Positions 1 to 9,848 of a stretch of DNA of 64,000 nt are shown here, piece by piece. Origin of the DNA: Bradyrhizobium guangzhouense (GTDB lineage Bacteria; Pseudomonadota; Alphaproteobacteria; Rhizobiales; Xanthobacteraceae); contig NZ_CP030053.1 in assembly GCF_004114955.1 (NCBI RefSeq), positions 3,038,001-3,102,000 on the forward strand. The letters run 5' to 3'. The notes below the pieces were generated by a model. The model saw only the letters and a program-made list of their open reading frames with translations, was not told where the DNA came from and did not search any database. Position 1 is the stretch's first letter; every line of letters starts with the position of its first letter. Both the position numbers and the translations under genes were made by a program.

Positions 1-462
1 TTGCGCTCGGTGCCATCTGTGCATCGCGAGACGCCAGCGCCGGAATACAGGGTCGCGCTGAAGCCGGAGATGCCGAGTTACGCCGGCAAGCAGGCGACCG
101 AGGGGGAACTGTCCGACAAGCTCGCCCGCGGCCGCTATCTCATCACCATCGCCCATTGTCTCGAATGCCACACGCCGGAGGGCCCGTCCGTGGTGCACGA
201 TTTCGCCGGCGCGAGCGGGAAGGGTGGCCGAACGTTCAAAGGCCCATGGGGCTCGTCCGTCTCGCCCAACATCACCTCGGATCCTGTGGCCGGCCTCGGG
301 CAGTGGAGCGACGACGAAATCAAGCGTGCGATTACGCAAGGCATCGCGCGCGACGGTCGCAAGCTCAAGCCGCCGATGGCTTATGCTGGCTATGCCACCA
401 TGACGGCTCAGGATCTCGATGCAATCGTCGCGTTCGTCCGGACACTACCGCCGAAAAGCTGA
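1..462 (+). CDS. c-type cytochrome, 5' end cut by window edge
   Basis: The C-terminal 153 residues of a monoheme c-type cytochrome are visible. A CLECH heme-binding motif lies at residues 53-57 of the visible part. A Met in a KPPMAY context near residue 126 is the likely distal axial ligand, and the tail (DLDAIVAFVRTLPPKS) is typical of small class I cytochromes. No export signal is seen, so the true start is probably upstream of the window; the TTG at base 1 is only the edge of the open frame. Such proteins carry electrons in the periplasm. The partner enzyme is not in view. The SDR gene follows after about 80 bp. Confidence 0.8.
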   Translation: MRSVPSVHRETPAPEYRVALKPEMPSYAGKQATEGELSDKLARGRYLITIAHCLECHTPEGPSVVHDFAGASGKGGRTFKGPWGSSVSPNITSDPVAGLGQWSDDEIKRAITQGIARDGRKLKPPMAYAGYATMTAQDLDAIVAFVRTLPPKS

Positions 463-543
463 AACCTCACGCGTCGGTGAGGGACGATTGAAGCTGCGTG
501 TGCAGCGCACGATATCTCCGTCAACAGCAACGGAGATTGACGG

Positions 544-1332
544 ATGAAGATCGACCTTTCCGGAAAGACTGCCCTCGTCACCGGCTCGACCGCCGGCATC
601 GGCCACGCCATCGCCAAGGGCCTCGCGGGCTCGGGTGCAAGCGTCGTCATCAACGGGCGCGGTCAGGACAAGGTCGATGCCGCGGTGCGCAAGTTGGAGG
701 GAAGCGGCGCCAAGGTGCGGGGCATCGCCGCCGACGTCTCGACCGCGGCGGGCTGCAAGGCGCTGGTCGCGGCGCTCCCCGAGGTCGATATCCTCATCAA
801 CAATGCCGGCATCTTCGAGCCGAAGGGCTTTTTCGAGATTCCGGACGAGGACTGGAGCCGCTTCTTCGAGGTCAACGTGATGAGCGGCGTGCGGCTCTCG
901 CGCGCCTACATGCAGGGCATGCTGAAGCGCAACTGGGGCCGCATCGTCTTCATCTCCTCCGAGTCCGGGCTCAACATTCCCGCCGAGATGATCCACTACG
1001 GCATGAGCAAGACGGCCCAGCTCGCGGTCGCGCGTGGTCTCGCGCAGCTCACCCAGGGCACCGCCGTCACCGTGAACTCGGTGCTCCCCGGCCCGACCAT
1101 GTCCGAGGGCGTCGAGACCTTCGTGAAGGATCTCGCCAAGCAGAACGGGCAATCGGTGGATGAAGCCGCCGCCAATTTCGTCAAGCAGCACCGCCCGAGC
1201 TCGCTGATCCAGCGCTTTGCCAGTGTCGAGGAGATCGCCAACATGGTGGTCTATGTCGCCTCGAAGGAGGCCTCTGCGACCAACGGCGCGGCGCTGCGGG
1301 CGGAGGGCGGTATCGTCAACACCATCGCTTGA
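544..1332 (+). CDS. SDR family NAD(P)-dependent oxidoreductase
   Basis: This 262-residue protein has the classical short-chain dehydrogenase layout. The nucleotide-binding TGSTAGIG is at residues 13-20, NNAG at 86-89, and the catalytic Ser139, Tyr152 and Lys156 sit in YGMSK, with the usual 13-residue Ser-Tyr spacing. It should interconvert an alcohol and a carbonyl group with NAD(P)H in the cytoplasm. The substrate cannot be read from the sequence. The ATG at 544 lies shortly after a GGAGATTGACGG Shine-Dalgarno region. It follows the cytochrome gene and precedes the ClC channel by 3 bp or about 90 bp, depending on the channel start, so these may be co-transcribed. Confidence 0.9.
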   Translation: MKIDLSGKTALVTGSTAGIGHAIAKGLAGSGASVVINGRGQDKVDAAVRKLEGSGAKVRGIAADVSTAAGCKALVAALPEVDILINNAGIFEPKGFFEIPDEDWSRFFEVNVMSGVRLSRAYMQGMLKRNWGRIVFISSESGLNIPAEMIHYGMSKTAQLAVARGLAQLTQGTAVTVNSVLPGPTMSEGVETFVKDLAKQNGQSVDEAAANFVKQHRPSSLIQRFASVEEIANMVVYVASKEASATNGAALRAEGGIVNTIA

Positions 1333-1335
1333 GCC

Positions 1336-2742
1336 GTGATCGGGCGTGGGGAGCGGGGTTCCTGCCTAGCTGCCCTGCCGACACGCCCCTTTCATTCGTG
1401 GCGAGACTGGCTAAAAAGGGCCTCCATGCTCTGGCCCCTCTCGACCCGCCACAAGCGCCTGTTCAGGCTGACATCCGCGCGCTGGCAGCGGCGTGCAATC
1501 TTTCTGCTCGGCGGGATCGGGGTCGGTGCTGCCGCGGTGGCGCTGGCGCAGCTCGCTGATCTCGCACAGCACGCCTTTGCACTTCTGCTGGCTAAGTCAC
1601 GCTATGCCGTGCTCGCAGTGACGCCGCTCGGCTTCATGCTGTCGGCCTATCTGACCATTCGCGTGTTCCCGAACGCGCAGGGCAGCGGCATCCCGCAGGC
1701 GATCGCCGCGCGGCATCTGACCGATCAGGCGGCGCGCGAGAGCCTGGTCTCGATCCGGATCGCGGTCGGCAAGATGATCCTCACGCTGTTCGGGCTGCTG
1801 TGCGGCGGCTCCGTCGGGCGGGAAGGGCCGACCGTTCAGGTCGGCGCCTCCATCATGTTCGCGCTCGGCCGTGTCTCGCCGCGCCGCCAACCTGGATTGA
1901 TCCTGGCCGGTGCGGCCGCCGGCGTCGCGGCGGCCTTCAATACGCCGCTGGCTGGCATCGTCTTCGGCATCGAGGAGATGAGCCGCGCGTTCGAGACCCG
2001 CACATCCAGCCTGATCATTGCCGCCGTCATCGCAGCAGGCCTGACGTCGCTCGCGCTGGCCGGCAACTATGCCTATTTCGGCAGCAGCGCGATGTCGCTG
2101 GCGCGTGGTGCCGACTGGCTGGCCGTTCCGGCCTGCGGCGTCGTCGGCGGCCTCGCCGGCGGCCTGTTCAGTCGCATCGTCATTGCCATGGCGCGCGGCT
2201 TCAAGAGCCCGCTCGGGCGTGCGATCAAGGGCCATCCCCTGTGGTTCGCATTTGCCTGCGGCCTCGCGGTCGCGATTTGCGGCCTGGTGTCCGGCGACAC
2301 CATCTACGGTACGGGATACGTTCAGGTGAAAGAGGCGCTGGATCACGGCACCCCGCTGCCGCAGGATTTTGGCGTGCTCAAGCTGCTGGCGACCAGCTTC
2401 GCCGCGATCAGCGGCATACCGGGCGGCATCTTTTCGCCCTCGCTCGCCGTCGGCGCCGGCATCGGCAGCAACATCGCGGCGTTGTTCCACGAGGCGCCGC
2501 TCGGCGCGATCATGCTGCTCGGCATGGTCTCGTATTTCGCCGGCGTCGTGCAGGCGCCGATCACCGCTTTTGTGATCGTGACCGAGATGACCGACAATCA
2601 CGGGATGGTCGTGCCGCTGATGACGGCCGCGTTGATCGCGCATTTCGTCTCGCGCATGATCTGCGAGGAGGGTATCTATCACGCGCTCGCAAAGGGCTTT
2701 GTCGAGCGGGCGAGCCGTCCGCGCGAGGGGGAGGGAAGATGA
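1336..2742 (+). CDS. ClC-type chloride channel or H+/Cl- exchanger
   Basis: This 468-residue polytopic inner-membrane protein carries ClC signatures: GSGIPQ at residues 116-121 and GREGP at 161-165, where Glu163 corresponds to the external gating glutamate of bacterial exchangers. A later GIPGG stretch also fits the anion path. It probably moves chloride, perhaps with proton coupling. The conventional GREGP form argues against the fluoride-specific branch. The frame opens with a GTG at 1336. An ATG at 1426 begins a sequence leading straight into the basic pre-helix region and is an equally good start. The stop overlaps the hisC start in an ATGA, so the two are translationally coupled. Confidence 0.9.
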   Translation: MIGRGERGSCLAALPTRPFHSWRDWLKRASMLWPLSTRHKRLFRLTSARWQRRAIFLLGGIGVGAAAVALAQLADLAQHAFALLLAKSRYAVLAVTPLGFMLSAYLTIRVFPNAQGSGIPQAIAARHLTDQAARESLVSIRIAVGKMILTLFGLLCGGSVGREGPTVQVGASIMFALGRVSPRRQPGLILAGAAAGVAAAFNTPLAGIVFGIEEMSRAFETRTSSLIIAAVIAAGLTSLALAGNYAYFGSSAMSLARGADWLAVPACGVVGGLAGGLFSRIVIAMARGFKSPLGRAIKGHPLWFAFACGLAVAICGLVSGDTIYGTGYVQVKEALDHGTPLPQDFGVLKLLATSFAAISGIPGGIFSPSLAVGAGIGSNIAALFHEAPLGAIMLLGMVSYFAGVVQAPITAFVIVTEMTDNHGMVVPLMTAALIAHFVSRMICEEGIYHALAKGFVERASRPREGEGR

Positions 2743-3812
2743 GCCGTTTCTGGAGCAGCTTGACGCATGAGCTGAAGCCCTACGTGCCGGGCGAACAGCC
2801 GCGCATGGCGGATCTGGTCAAGCTCAACACCAACGAGAATCCGCTCGGTCCGTCGCCGCGTGCGTTGGAGGCGATCCGTGATGCGGCGGCCGATACGCTG
2901 CGTCTTTATCCGGATCCTCAGGCGAGCGCGCTGCGGGCGTCTCTTGCTACCTATCACGGCGTGAGACCAGAGCAGGTGTTCGTCGGCAACGGCTCGGACG
3001 AGGTGCTGGCGCATGCCTTCGTGGCGCTGCTGAAGCACGATGCGCCGCTGCTGTTTCCCGATATCACCTACAGCTTCTATCCGGTCTATTGCCGCCTGTT
3101 CGGCATCGCCCATGAGACCGTGGCTCTCGATCAGGCCATGCAGATTCGCATCGCCGACTATCGCCGGCCGGCGGGCGCGATCATCATCCCGAATCCGAAC
3201 GCGCCGACAGGCATCGCGCTGTCGCGCGCTGAGATCGAGACATTGCTGAACGAGCATCCGCATGCGCCTGTCGTCATTGACGAAGCCTATGTCGATTTCG
3301 GCGCCGAGAGTGCGATTCCGCTGGTCGCGTCCCATCGCAATCTCCTGGTCGTGCAGACCATGTCCAAATCGCGCGCGCTCGCGGGGCTTCGGGTCGGCTA
3401 TGCGATCGGCGATGCCGATCTGATCGATGCGCTGACGCGTGTGAAGGACAGCTTCAATTCATATCCGCTCGGCCGCCCCGCCCAGGCCGGTGCGATCGCA
3501 TCCGTCGAGGACGAAGACTATTTCCAGCAGAGCCGCGGTCGCGTGATCGAGGGCAGGGAGCGGCTGACCCGCGGATTGAAGAGTGCTGGTTTCGAAGTGT
3601 TGCCTTCGCTGGCCAACTTCGTCTTCGCGCGCCATCCGGCGCGTGAGGGAGCGACGCTTGCAGCGGCGCTGCGGGAGCAGGCCGTGATCGTCCGCCATTT
3701 TTCGGCGCCTCGTATCTCGGATTTCTTGCGGATTACCGTCGGCACGGATGAGCAGATCGATCGGCTGCTGTCGGCGTTGTCCGGGATCGTGGGACAGCGC
3801 GAGAAATCGTAG
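2739..3812 (+). CDS. hisC: histidinol-phosphate aminotransferase
   Basis: This 357-residue class II aminotransferase opens with the typical [14 protein letters not shown] segment. It has [23 protein letters not shown] and [11 protein letters not shown] blocks, and Lys210 is the expected pyridoxal-phosphate lysine. It catalyses the glutamate/imidazole-acetol-phosphate transamination of histidine synthesis. In many alphaproteobacteria the same enzyme also acts on aromatic amino acids. The ATG overlaps the ClC stop codon. No other his genes are nearby, so this may be a second, paralogous copy. A palindromic repeat begins on the last base of its stop codon. Confidence 0.9.
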   Translation: MSRFWSSLTHELKPYVPGEQPRMADLVKLNTNENPLGPSPRALEAIRDAAADTLRLYPDPQASALRASLATYHGVRPEQVFVGNGSDEVLAHAFVALLKHDAPLLFPDITYSFYPVYCRLFGIAHETVALDQAMQIRIADYRRPAGAIIIPNPNAPTGIALSRAEIETLLNEHPHAPVVIDEAYVDFGAESAIPLVASHRNLLVVQTMSKSRALAGLRVGYAIGDADLIDALTRVKDSFNSYPLGRPAQAGAIASVEDEDYFQQSRGRVIEGRERLTRGLKSAGFEVLPSLANFVFARHPAREGATLAAALREQAVIVRHFSAPRISDFLRITVGTDEQIDRLLSALSGIVGQREKS

Positions 3813-3920
3813 GGTGGGTTAGACCAGCGGCTGCGCGAAGCGCAGTTGCTGGGCGTAACCCGCCATCTTCGTTCAGCACGCGCGGATACGTAGTGTGTTA
3901 CGCCTTCGGGTAACCCACCC
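3812..3920. repeat. palindromic repeat, family A copy 1
   Basis: This intergenic element is about 109 bp long and is bounded by perfect 10-bp inverted ends, GGGTGGGTTA and TAACCCACCC. The interior has GCGTAACCC-like half sites. Related elements with the same ends and internal GCGTAACCC/GGGTTACGC or GCGTAATCC motifs occur at 31426-31537 and 59234-59342. It lies between the convergent ends of hisC and the alcohol dehydrogenase homologue and could fold into a long RNA hairpin. Confidence 0.8.
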
Positions 3921-3933
3921 TGCGCGGCCGTTG

Positions 3934-4947
3934 CTACCACCCCTCCAGCACGATCTTGCCGCGCGACTTGCCGCTCTCGAGCAGTGCATGCGCGCGCTTG
4001 AGGTTGGCCGCGTTGATCGTGCCGAAGGTCTGGTCGAGCGTGGTGCGCAGCACGCCCTTGTCGATGAGGTCGGCGACATCGTTCAGCAGGTGATGCTGCG
4101 CAATCATGTCAGGCGTCTGGAAGGACGAGCGCGTGAACATCGATTCCCAGTGCACGGAGATCGCCTTGCCCTTGAAGGTGCTCATGGTGAATTCCGGGGG
4201 ATCGTCGATCAGGCCGAACCTGCCTTGCGGGGCCATCAACTCGGCAATCGACTTGTAGTGTTGATCGGTGAAGGTGAGGCTCGCGACCAGCGCGACCGGC
4301 GGCAGCTTGAGCTTCTCGATCTGCTCCTTCATCGGCTTGCCATGATCGATCACAGCATGCGCGCCGAGATCGAGGCACCATTTGCGCGATTCCGGCCGCG
4401 TCGCGGTGGCGACCACGGTGAGACCGGTGAGGCGTCGGGCGAGCTGGATCAGGATCGAGCCGACACCGCCGGCGCCGCCGGTGATCAGAAGCGTGCGCGG
4501 ATCGATGCTTTTTCCCGGGACGGCGCCCAGGCGATCGAACAGCAATTCCCAGGCGGTGATGGAGGTGAGGGGCAGGGCGGCCGCCTGCGCGAAGGAGAGC
4601 GATTTCGGCCTGTTGCCGACGATGCGTTCGTCGACCAGATGGAATTCGGCATTGGTGCCCTGGCGCAGGATCGAGCCCGCGTAGAATACCTCGTCGCCCG
4701 GCTTGAACAGCGTGACGTCGGGACCCACCGCGTCGACCACACCGGCGGCATCATAACCCAGGATCTTCGTCTCGCCATCGGGCGGAGCTGCGCGTTTGCG
4801 CACTTTGTAGTCGACCGGATTGGCCGAGATCGCCTTCACGGCGACGCGGATGTCGCGTCCCTTCGGCTCTGGCTTGGCGGTCTCGAAATCGAACAGCGCG
4901 TCCTGATCCTCGATCGGAAGCGACTTCCTGTAGCCGACTGCCTTCAT
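3934..4947 (-). CDS. zinc-type alcohol dehydrogenase / quinone oxidoreductase-like protein
   Basis: This 337-residue medium-chain dehydrogenase/reductase has an N-terminal GroES-like domain (SANPVDYKVRKR, GYDAAGVV) and a Rossmann domain with TGGAGGVGS near residue 155. The structural and catalytic Cys ligands of true zinc alcohol dehydrogenases are not evident. It therefore most resembles the zinc-independent NADPH quinone or enone reductases usually annotated as zinc-binding alcohol dehydrogenase family. The ATG at 4947 follows a GGAGACAAGCC ribosome-binding site. It is a single transcription unit, convergent with hisC and tandem with the upstream porin on the minus strand. Confidence 0.85.
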   Translation of the reverse strand: MKAVGYRKSLPIEDQDALFDFETAKPEPKGRDIRVAVKAISANPVDYKVRKRAAPPDGETKILGYDAAGVVDAVGPDVTLFKPGDEVFYAGSILRQGTNAEFHLVDERIVGNRPKSLSFAQAAALPLTSITAWELLFDRLGAVPGKSIDPRTLLITGGAGGVGSILIQLARRLTGLTVVATATRPESRKWCLDLGAHAVIDHGKPMKEQIEKLKLPPVALVASLTFTDQHYKSIAELMAPQGRFGLIDDPPEFTMSTFKGKAISVHWESMFTRSSFQTPDMIAQHHLLNDVADLIDKGVLRTTLDQTFGTINAANLKRAHALLESGKSRGKIVLEGW

Positions 4948-5052
4948 GGCTTGTCTCCATCAGATGGCGTATTCGCTGGCGCCTTAACTGTCGCGTTGGC
5001 TCCCATTTGGCAAGTACTACAAATTGGGGGACATGGTACCCGTTTGACTAGC

Positions 5053-5088
5053 GCGCCGGGAGCGGCCCGTACTGCTCCCGGCGCTTTT
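5053..5088 (-). terminator. stem-loop after the porin gene
   Basis: An 11-bp perfect GC-rich stem (5053-5063 with 5074-5084) closes a 10-nt loop about 20 bp beyond the porin stop. The T-run (5085-5088) is on the plus-strand side. For the minus-strand porin transcript this is thus a stable 3' hairpin without a clear U-tract. There is no plus-strand gene for it to serve. Confidence 0.45.
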
Positions 5089-5108
5089 CGCTAGAACGCG
5101 ACGTCAGG

Positions 5109-6740
5109 TCAGAACGCGACCTGCGTGCGCATAGCGACCGCGTTGAACGTCGAGCCCGTGTTCACCGAGGAGGTGGCGCTCGCCTGCTTGGAGATGTCGC
5201 CATGCAGATAGTCGAGCATGAAGCGGACGTTGTTGTTGACGTACCAGTTCAACGCGGCGGTGTAGATGGTCTGGTGTCCGCCAGCGATGCCGGCTGCGGT
5301 CGCAAGTTGATCGTTCAAATTCATCGTGCTGACGCGTCCGGCGACTTCCCAGGCACCCCAGCCGCCACCGGCGAGTGAGACGGGATTGGCTGGCTTGATG
5401 CCACCGTAGGCGGCATTCGCCGCGTTGTAGGAGCGGGTCTCGCCCGTCAGGACATAACCGACCTGCGCATAGCCGCCGTCGAACTTCAGGCTCGACGCGC
5501 CGAACGGCGGCAAGCCGGTATTGGCCGTGCGGTCGACATTGAACCAGTAATATTCGCCCTGCGCGATGAACGATCCGTAGGTCGCGGCCGCTTCGACGCC
5601 GTAGACCTGCGCCCCGGATACGTTGGCGATCGCACCGGTCGAGATCAGCGTCGTCGGATCGATACGCAGTTCGGGCCGGTCGCTGAGCGTGAGCGTCTGC
5701 GCCTGCGTCACCAGATTGCGCGGCGGCTGGATCAGCCACTCCGCGTCAGCGCCGATGTGCACCGAATAGCCATTGCCGCTGATCGGGTTGCCGGCGATAC
5801 GAGCGACCGCGCCATATTGCTCGCTGCTGCCGGGCGGGGAGACGCTGGAAGCGGAATGGATCGCACCCGTGGTCGGTCCGGTAACATAGGCGCCCATCCA
5901 GAGCTGGTCATTCCACCAGCGGGTGCCGACCGCCGAGCGGAAGTCGCCGGCTGCGATGTTCTGCGCGATCAGGCCGGATGAAGCGCGCTCCATGAACATG
6001 ATGTCGTTGGAGCTGGTGGATTCGTCCATCGTCCAGGCGATGTCCATGACGCCGGCTTCGACCGCCATCTTGCCGCCGAACGGCTTCAGGCCGGTATAGC
6101 TGAGATAGGCATTTTCGACGCCCGATGTGCCGCCGCCCGGGAGGAAGCCGACAGCCGTGGCGCCGGCCGCACCGGTGCCGCCGAACCCGTCAGACGAGCC
6201 GCCGAAATCGTAGATCAGGGCGTAATTCCAGTCGCCGAAGAACTTGCCGACGATGCCGATGCGCGCGCGGCGGAGATTTTCGCCACTATCCAGCTTTTGC
6301 GGCGTCGTCGCTGCCGTATCGGGACGGTAATTGTATCCGCCGACATCCCAGTGCACGCGGCTCGTGATGGCAACGCAGTTCTGCTCGTCCGCCGTGCAGA
6401 TGGTCGGGCGGTTGTTCGGCATCGACACCACGACGCCTGAAGGGGCCACGGGGCCCTTGACCGGGATGGCTGCGTTGGCGTTGGCGAGGGCAGCTTTCGC
6501 CTCCGAGCGCGCTTCAGCCTTGGCCTCGGCCTTCGCTTCCTGCCTGGCTTTCGCCGTGGCCGCCGTGTTCGCGGCGGTCTGGTTCTGGAGCTTGTCGAGC
6601 TTCTGCTCCAGCATCTTCAGTTGCTGCTTCAGGAGTGCGATCTCCTGCTCGCTATTGCTGGCTGATTGGGCCTGGGCCTGTGAGGCCGCCAGCACACCGG
6701 CGAGACCAATCGCCGTGGCTGCCATTCTTGTCCTGCTCAT
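5109..6740 (-). CDS. outer-membrane porin of the OprO/OprP type
   Basis: The protein has 543 residues from the ATG at 6740, which follows GGAGTCACGAC. A signal peptide ends near AQAQSA. A heptad-rich coiled coil (about residues 30-60) and an Ala/Glu/Lys-rich linker come next, then a long barrel domain. The block LRRARIGIVGKFFGDW is characteristic of phosphate-selective-type porins. The chain ends in Phe, as expected for BAM-dependent outer-membrane proteins. It should form a trimeric diffusion channel anchored by its coiled coil. Solute specificity is not deducible. The same frame stays open to 6908, but the extension lacks a signal peptide at its start. Confidence 0.85.
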   Translation of the reverse strand: MSRTRMAATAIGLAGVLAASQAQAQSASNSEQEIALLKQQLKMLEQKLDKLQNQTAANTAATAKARQEAKAEAKAEARSEAKAALANANAAIPVKGPVAPSGVVVSMPNNRPTICTADEQNCVAITSRVHWDVGGYNYRPDTAATTPQKLDSGENLRRARIGIVGKFFGDWNYALIYDFGGSSDGFGGTGAAGATAVGFLPGGGTSGVENAYLSYTGLKPFGGKMAVEAGVMDIAWTMDESTSSNDIMFMERASSGLIAQNIAAGDFRSAVGTRWWNDQLWMGAYVTGPTTGAIHSASSVSPPGSSEQYGAVARIAGNPISGNGYSVHIGADAEWLIQPPRNLVTQAQTLTLSDRPELRIDPTTLISTGAIANVSGAQVYGVEAAATYGSFIAQGEYYWFNVDRTANTGLPPFGASSLKFDGGYAQVGYVLTGETRSYNAANAAYGGIKPANPVSLAGGGWGAWEVAGRVSTMNLNDQLATAAGIAGGHQTIYTAALNWYVNNNVRFMLDYLHGDISKQASATSSVNTGSTFNAVAMRTQVAF

Positions 6741-7056
6741 GTCGTGACTCCATCCTTTGACGAACTTTCCCCAAGTCGCAACGGGAGAGCCTAAGAGTGA
6801 TCGATGACTGCCCCGCGACGGCGCGCGCCCGGCTCTGCGGTTCCCACTGATGCCAATTCGCCGCAACCGAATCCGCCTCGCACGAGCATGCAGGATGATG
6901 CGCATCATGCCAATCCACCGCCCAAGGCGGATTGTGATTTCGCACGCTGGGCTTGCAGGCCGGACACACCGGAAGGGGACCGAATATTGACGTCCGGCGC
7001 CCTTCTATTGCGCAGCGAACGCGCCTATATTCCGGCGTCTTTTCCAAGAGGTAGGA

Positions 7057-8463
7057 ATGTTTCGATCGACCTGGAGCGCCGTCGTCACGGCATTGTGCAT
7101 AGGCTTTTCGGCCCAATTCAATCCGGCTGCGGCGCAGGACCGTCGCGTGCCCTCGTCGCAGGCCGAGCTGCGGCTGTCCTATGCGCCGATCGTGCAGCGG
7201 GTGCAGCCGGCGGTCGTCAACGTCTATGCCGCCAAGGTGGTACAGAATCGCAACCCGTTGCTGGACGACCCGATCTTTCGCCGTTTCTTCGGCGTGCCGG
7301 GCCAGCAGCAGGAACAAGTGCAGCGATCGCTGGGTTCGGGCGTGATCGTCGATTCGTCCGGGCTCGTCGTCACCAACGTTCACGTGATCGAAGGCGCAGA
7401 CCAAGTGAAAGTGTCGCTGTCGGACAAGCGCGAGTTCGAGGCCGAGATCGTCTTGAAGGACTCCCGCAGCGATCTCGCGGTGCTGCGCCTGAAGGACGCC
7501 AAGGAGAAGTTTCCGGCGCTCGAATTCACCAATTCGGACGAACTGATGGTCGGCGACGTCGTGCTGGCGATCGGTAACCCCTTCGGCGTCGGCCAGACCG
7601 TGACCCACGGCATCATCTCGGCGCTGGCGCGCACGCAGGTCGGCATCACCGATTACCAGTTCTTCATCCAGACGGACGCTGCGATCAATCCCGGCAATTC
7701 CGGCGGCGCGCTGGTCGACATGAATGGCCGGCTCGCCGGCATCAACACCGCGATCTACTCGCGCTCCGGCGGCTCGCAGGGCATCGGCTTTGCGATCCCC
7801 GCCAACATGGTTCGCGTCGTCGTCGCGTCCGCCAAGAGCGGTGGCAAGGCGGTCAAGCGGCCATGGCTTGGTGCAAAGTTGCAGGCGGTGACGTCGGAGA
7901 TCGCCGAGAGCCTCGGCCTGCGCTCGCCGACCGGGGCGCTGGTCGCGAGTGTGGTTCCCAATGGCCCTGCGGCGAAGGCCGGCTTGAAATCCTCCGACCT
8001 CATTACCGGGATCGACGGCCAGGCGGTGGACGATCCCAACGCGTTCGACTATCGCTTCGCCACCCGGCCGATCGGCGGAACGGCGCAGATCGACGTGCAG
8101 CGCGGCGGCAGGCCGCTCAAGCTGACGATCGCGCTCGAGACCGCACCCGATATCGGCCGCAACGAGCTCGTGGTGACGGCGCGCTCGCCCTTCCAGGGCG
8201 CCAAGGTCTCGACCATCACGCCTGCGGTTGCCGACGAGCTGCATCTGGACGCCGACACCGAGGGCGTCGTCATCACCGAACTCGGTGATGACTCGCCGGC
8301 CGCCCAGGTCGGCTTCCAGAAGGGCGACATCATTCTGGCCGTCAACAACCAGAAGATCGGCAAGACCGGTGACCTCGAGAAGGTGGCAGCCGTCAGCCAG
8401 CGGCTGTGGCGCATCACGCTGGTGCGCGGCGGTCAGCAGATCAACGTCACGCTGGGCGGATGA
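7057..8463 (+). CDS. HtrA/Deg-type periplasmic serine protease with two PDZ domains
   Basis: This 468-residue exported protease has a signal peptide ending near AAAQ at residue 27. The trypsin-like domain carries the triad His109 (NVHVIEG), Asp139 (SRSDLAVL) and Ser215 (GNSGGAL). Two PDZ domains follow, at about 275-360 and 370-465. It should degrade or refold damaged envelope proteins. The ATG at 7057 follows AAGAGGTAGGA. The stop overlaps the rarA start in an ATGA, linking an envelope protease to a replication-repair ATPase at translation. Confidence 0.93.
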   Translation: MFRSTWSAVVTALCIGFSAQFNPAAAQDRRVPSSQAELRLSYAPIVQRVQPAVVNVYAAKVVQNRNPLLDDPIFRRFFGVPGQQQEQVQRSLGSGVIVDSSGLVVTNVHVIEGADQVKVSLSDKREFEAEIVLKDSRSDLAVLRLKDAKEKFPALEFTNSDELMVGDVVLAIGNPFGVGQTVTHGIISALARTQVGITDYQFFIQTDAAINPGNSGGALVDMNGRLAGINTAIYSRSGGSQGIGFAIPANMVRVVVASAKSGGKAVKRPWLGAKLQAVTSEIAESLGLRSPTGALVASVVPNGPAAKAGLKSSDLITGIDGQAVDDPNAFDYRFATRPIGGTAQIDVQRGGRPLKLTIALETAPDIGRNELVVTARSPFQGAKVSTITPAVADELHLDADTEGVVITELGDDSPAAQVGFQKGDIILAVNNQKIGKTGDLEKVAAVSQRLWRITLVRGGQQINVTLGG

Positions 8464-9794
8464 GTCCAAAGCGACCACAGGAGACGCCAACTCTCTTTGC
8501 CGCGGCGGGGCTCGATCACGATGCCCCGCATCCGCTGCCTGACAGGCTGCGGCCGCGGGCGCTGTCGGAGGTCGTCGGGCAGGACCACATCCTGGGCCCC
8601 GACGGCGCGCTGACACGCATGCTGGAGACCCGCACGCTGGGGTCGCTGGTGTTCTGGGGCCCGCCCGGCACCGGCAAGACCACGGTGGCGCGGCTGCTCG
8701 CGGATGCGACCGACCTGCATTTCGAGCAGATCTCGGCCGTGTTCTCCGGCGTTGCAGATCTCAAGAAGGCCTTCGATGCCGCGCGTGCGCGCCGTGAGAT
8801 GGGCAAGGGCACGCTGCTGTTCGTCGACGAAGTGCACAGGTTCAATCGCGCTCAGCAGGATTCGTTTCTGCCCGTCATGGAAGACGGCACCGTCGTCATG
8901 GTCGGTGCCACCACGGAGAACCCGTCCTTCGAGCTCAACGCGGCGCTTTTGTCTCGTGCGCGCGTGCTGGTGTTTCGCTCGCTCGATGCCGCCGCGATCG
9001 AAAAGCTGTTCGCTCATGCCGAGGAGGTCGAGGGCCGCAAGCTGCCGCTCGATGCGGAGGCGAGGGCCGTGCTGGTGCGCATGGCCGACGGCGATGGCAG
9101 GGCCTCGCTGACGCTCGCCGAAGAGGTCTGGCGTTCGGCGCGCGCCGACGAGATTTTCAATGCCGCGCAACTGCAGGACATCCTGCAACGCCGCGCGCCG
9201 ATCTACGACAAGTCGGCCGACGGCCATTACAACCTGATCTCGGCGCTGCATAAATCGGTGCGCGGCTCCGATCCGGATGCCGCGCTGTATTATCTCGCGC
9301 GCATGCTTGATGCCGGCGAGGACCCGCTGTTCCTGGCGCGTCGCGTCGTACGCATGGCGGTCGAGGACATCGGCCTTGCCGATCCGCAGGCGCTCGTCAT
9401 CGCCAATGCGGCCAAAGACGCCTTTGATTTCCTCGGCCATCCCGAAGGCGAGCTCGCGATCGCGCAAGCCGTCGTCTATCTCGCCACCGCGCCGAAATCG
9501 AATGCGGTCTACACGGCGTTCGGCACGGCGATGCAGGTGGCAAAACAGGCCGGCTCGCTGCTGCCGCCAAAGCACATCCTGAATTCGCCGACCAAGCTGA
9601 TGAAGTCCGAGGGCTACGGCACCGGCTACGAATACGACCACGACGCCCCCGAAGCCTTCTCCGGCCAGGACTACTTCCCCGAAGCCCTGGGCCGACAGAC
9701 CTTCTATGACCCGCCCGAGCGTGGTTTCGAGCGCGAGATCCGCAAGCGGCTGGATTACTGGGCCAAGCTGCGCAAGGAGCGGGGCGGAAAGTAG
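8460..9794 (+). CDS. rarA: replication-associated recombination ATPase RarA (MgsA)
   Basis: This 444-residue AAA+ ATPase of the clamp-loader branch has Walker A GPPGTGKT at residues 67-74, Walker B FVDEVH at 121-126 and a sensor-1 VGATTENPSF. The C-terminal tetramerisation region contains ISALHKSVRGSDPDAALYYL, diagnostic of RarA/Mgs1/WRNIP1. It acts in the cytoplasm at stalled replication forks. The start codon overlaps the protease stop. The next genes are the HigBA pair, starting 54 bp downstream with their own operator-like palindrome. Confidence 0.95.
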   Translation: MSPKRPQETPTLFAAAGLDHDAPHPLPDRLRPRALSEVVGQDHILGPDGALTRMLETRTLGSLVFWGPPGTGKTTVARLLADATDLHFEQISAVFSGVADLKKAFDAARARREMGKGTLLFVDEVHRFNRAQQDSFLPVMEDGTVVMVGATTENPSFELNAALLSRARVLVFRSLDAAAIEKLFAHAEEVEGRKLPLDAEARAVLVRMADGDGRASLTLAEEVWRSARADEIFNAAQLQDILQRRAPIYDKSADGHYNLISALHKSVRGSDPDAALYYLARMLDAGEDPLFLARRVVRMAVEDIGLADPQALVIANAAKDAFDFLGHPEGELAIAQAVVYLATAPKSNAVYTAFGTAMQVAKQAGSLLPPKHILNSPTKLMKSEGYGTGYEYDHDAPEAFSGQDYFPEALGRQTFYDPPERGFEREIRKRLDYWAKLRKERGGK

Positions 9795-9813
9795 ACACCC
9801 TGCTCAATTTACT

Positions 9814-9832
9814 ATTTACGTAACTCGTAAAT
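9814..9832. promoter_or_regulatory. candidate HigA operator
   Basis: A perfect 7-bp inverted repeat, ATTTACG at 9814-9820 and CGTAAAT at 9826-9832, is separated by TAACT. It lies 17 bp before the higB start, next to a TGATAGT sequence that could serve as an extended -10. HigA-type antitoxins with an XRE helix-turn-helix normally autorepress from such short palindromes, so this is the likely binding site. Binding is inferred from position and symmetry only. Confidence 0.6.
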
Positions 9833-9848
9833 CTGATAGTGTCGCCGC

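Noticed and set aside
1597..2682. 361-codon minus-strand frame opposite the ClC gene
   Set aside because: Repetitive His/Arg/Asp composition, a mirror of membrane-protein codons.
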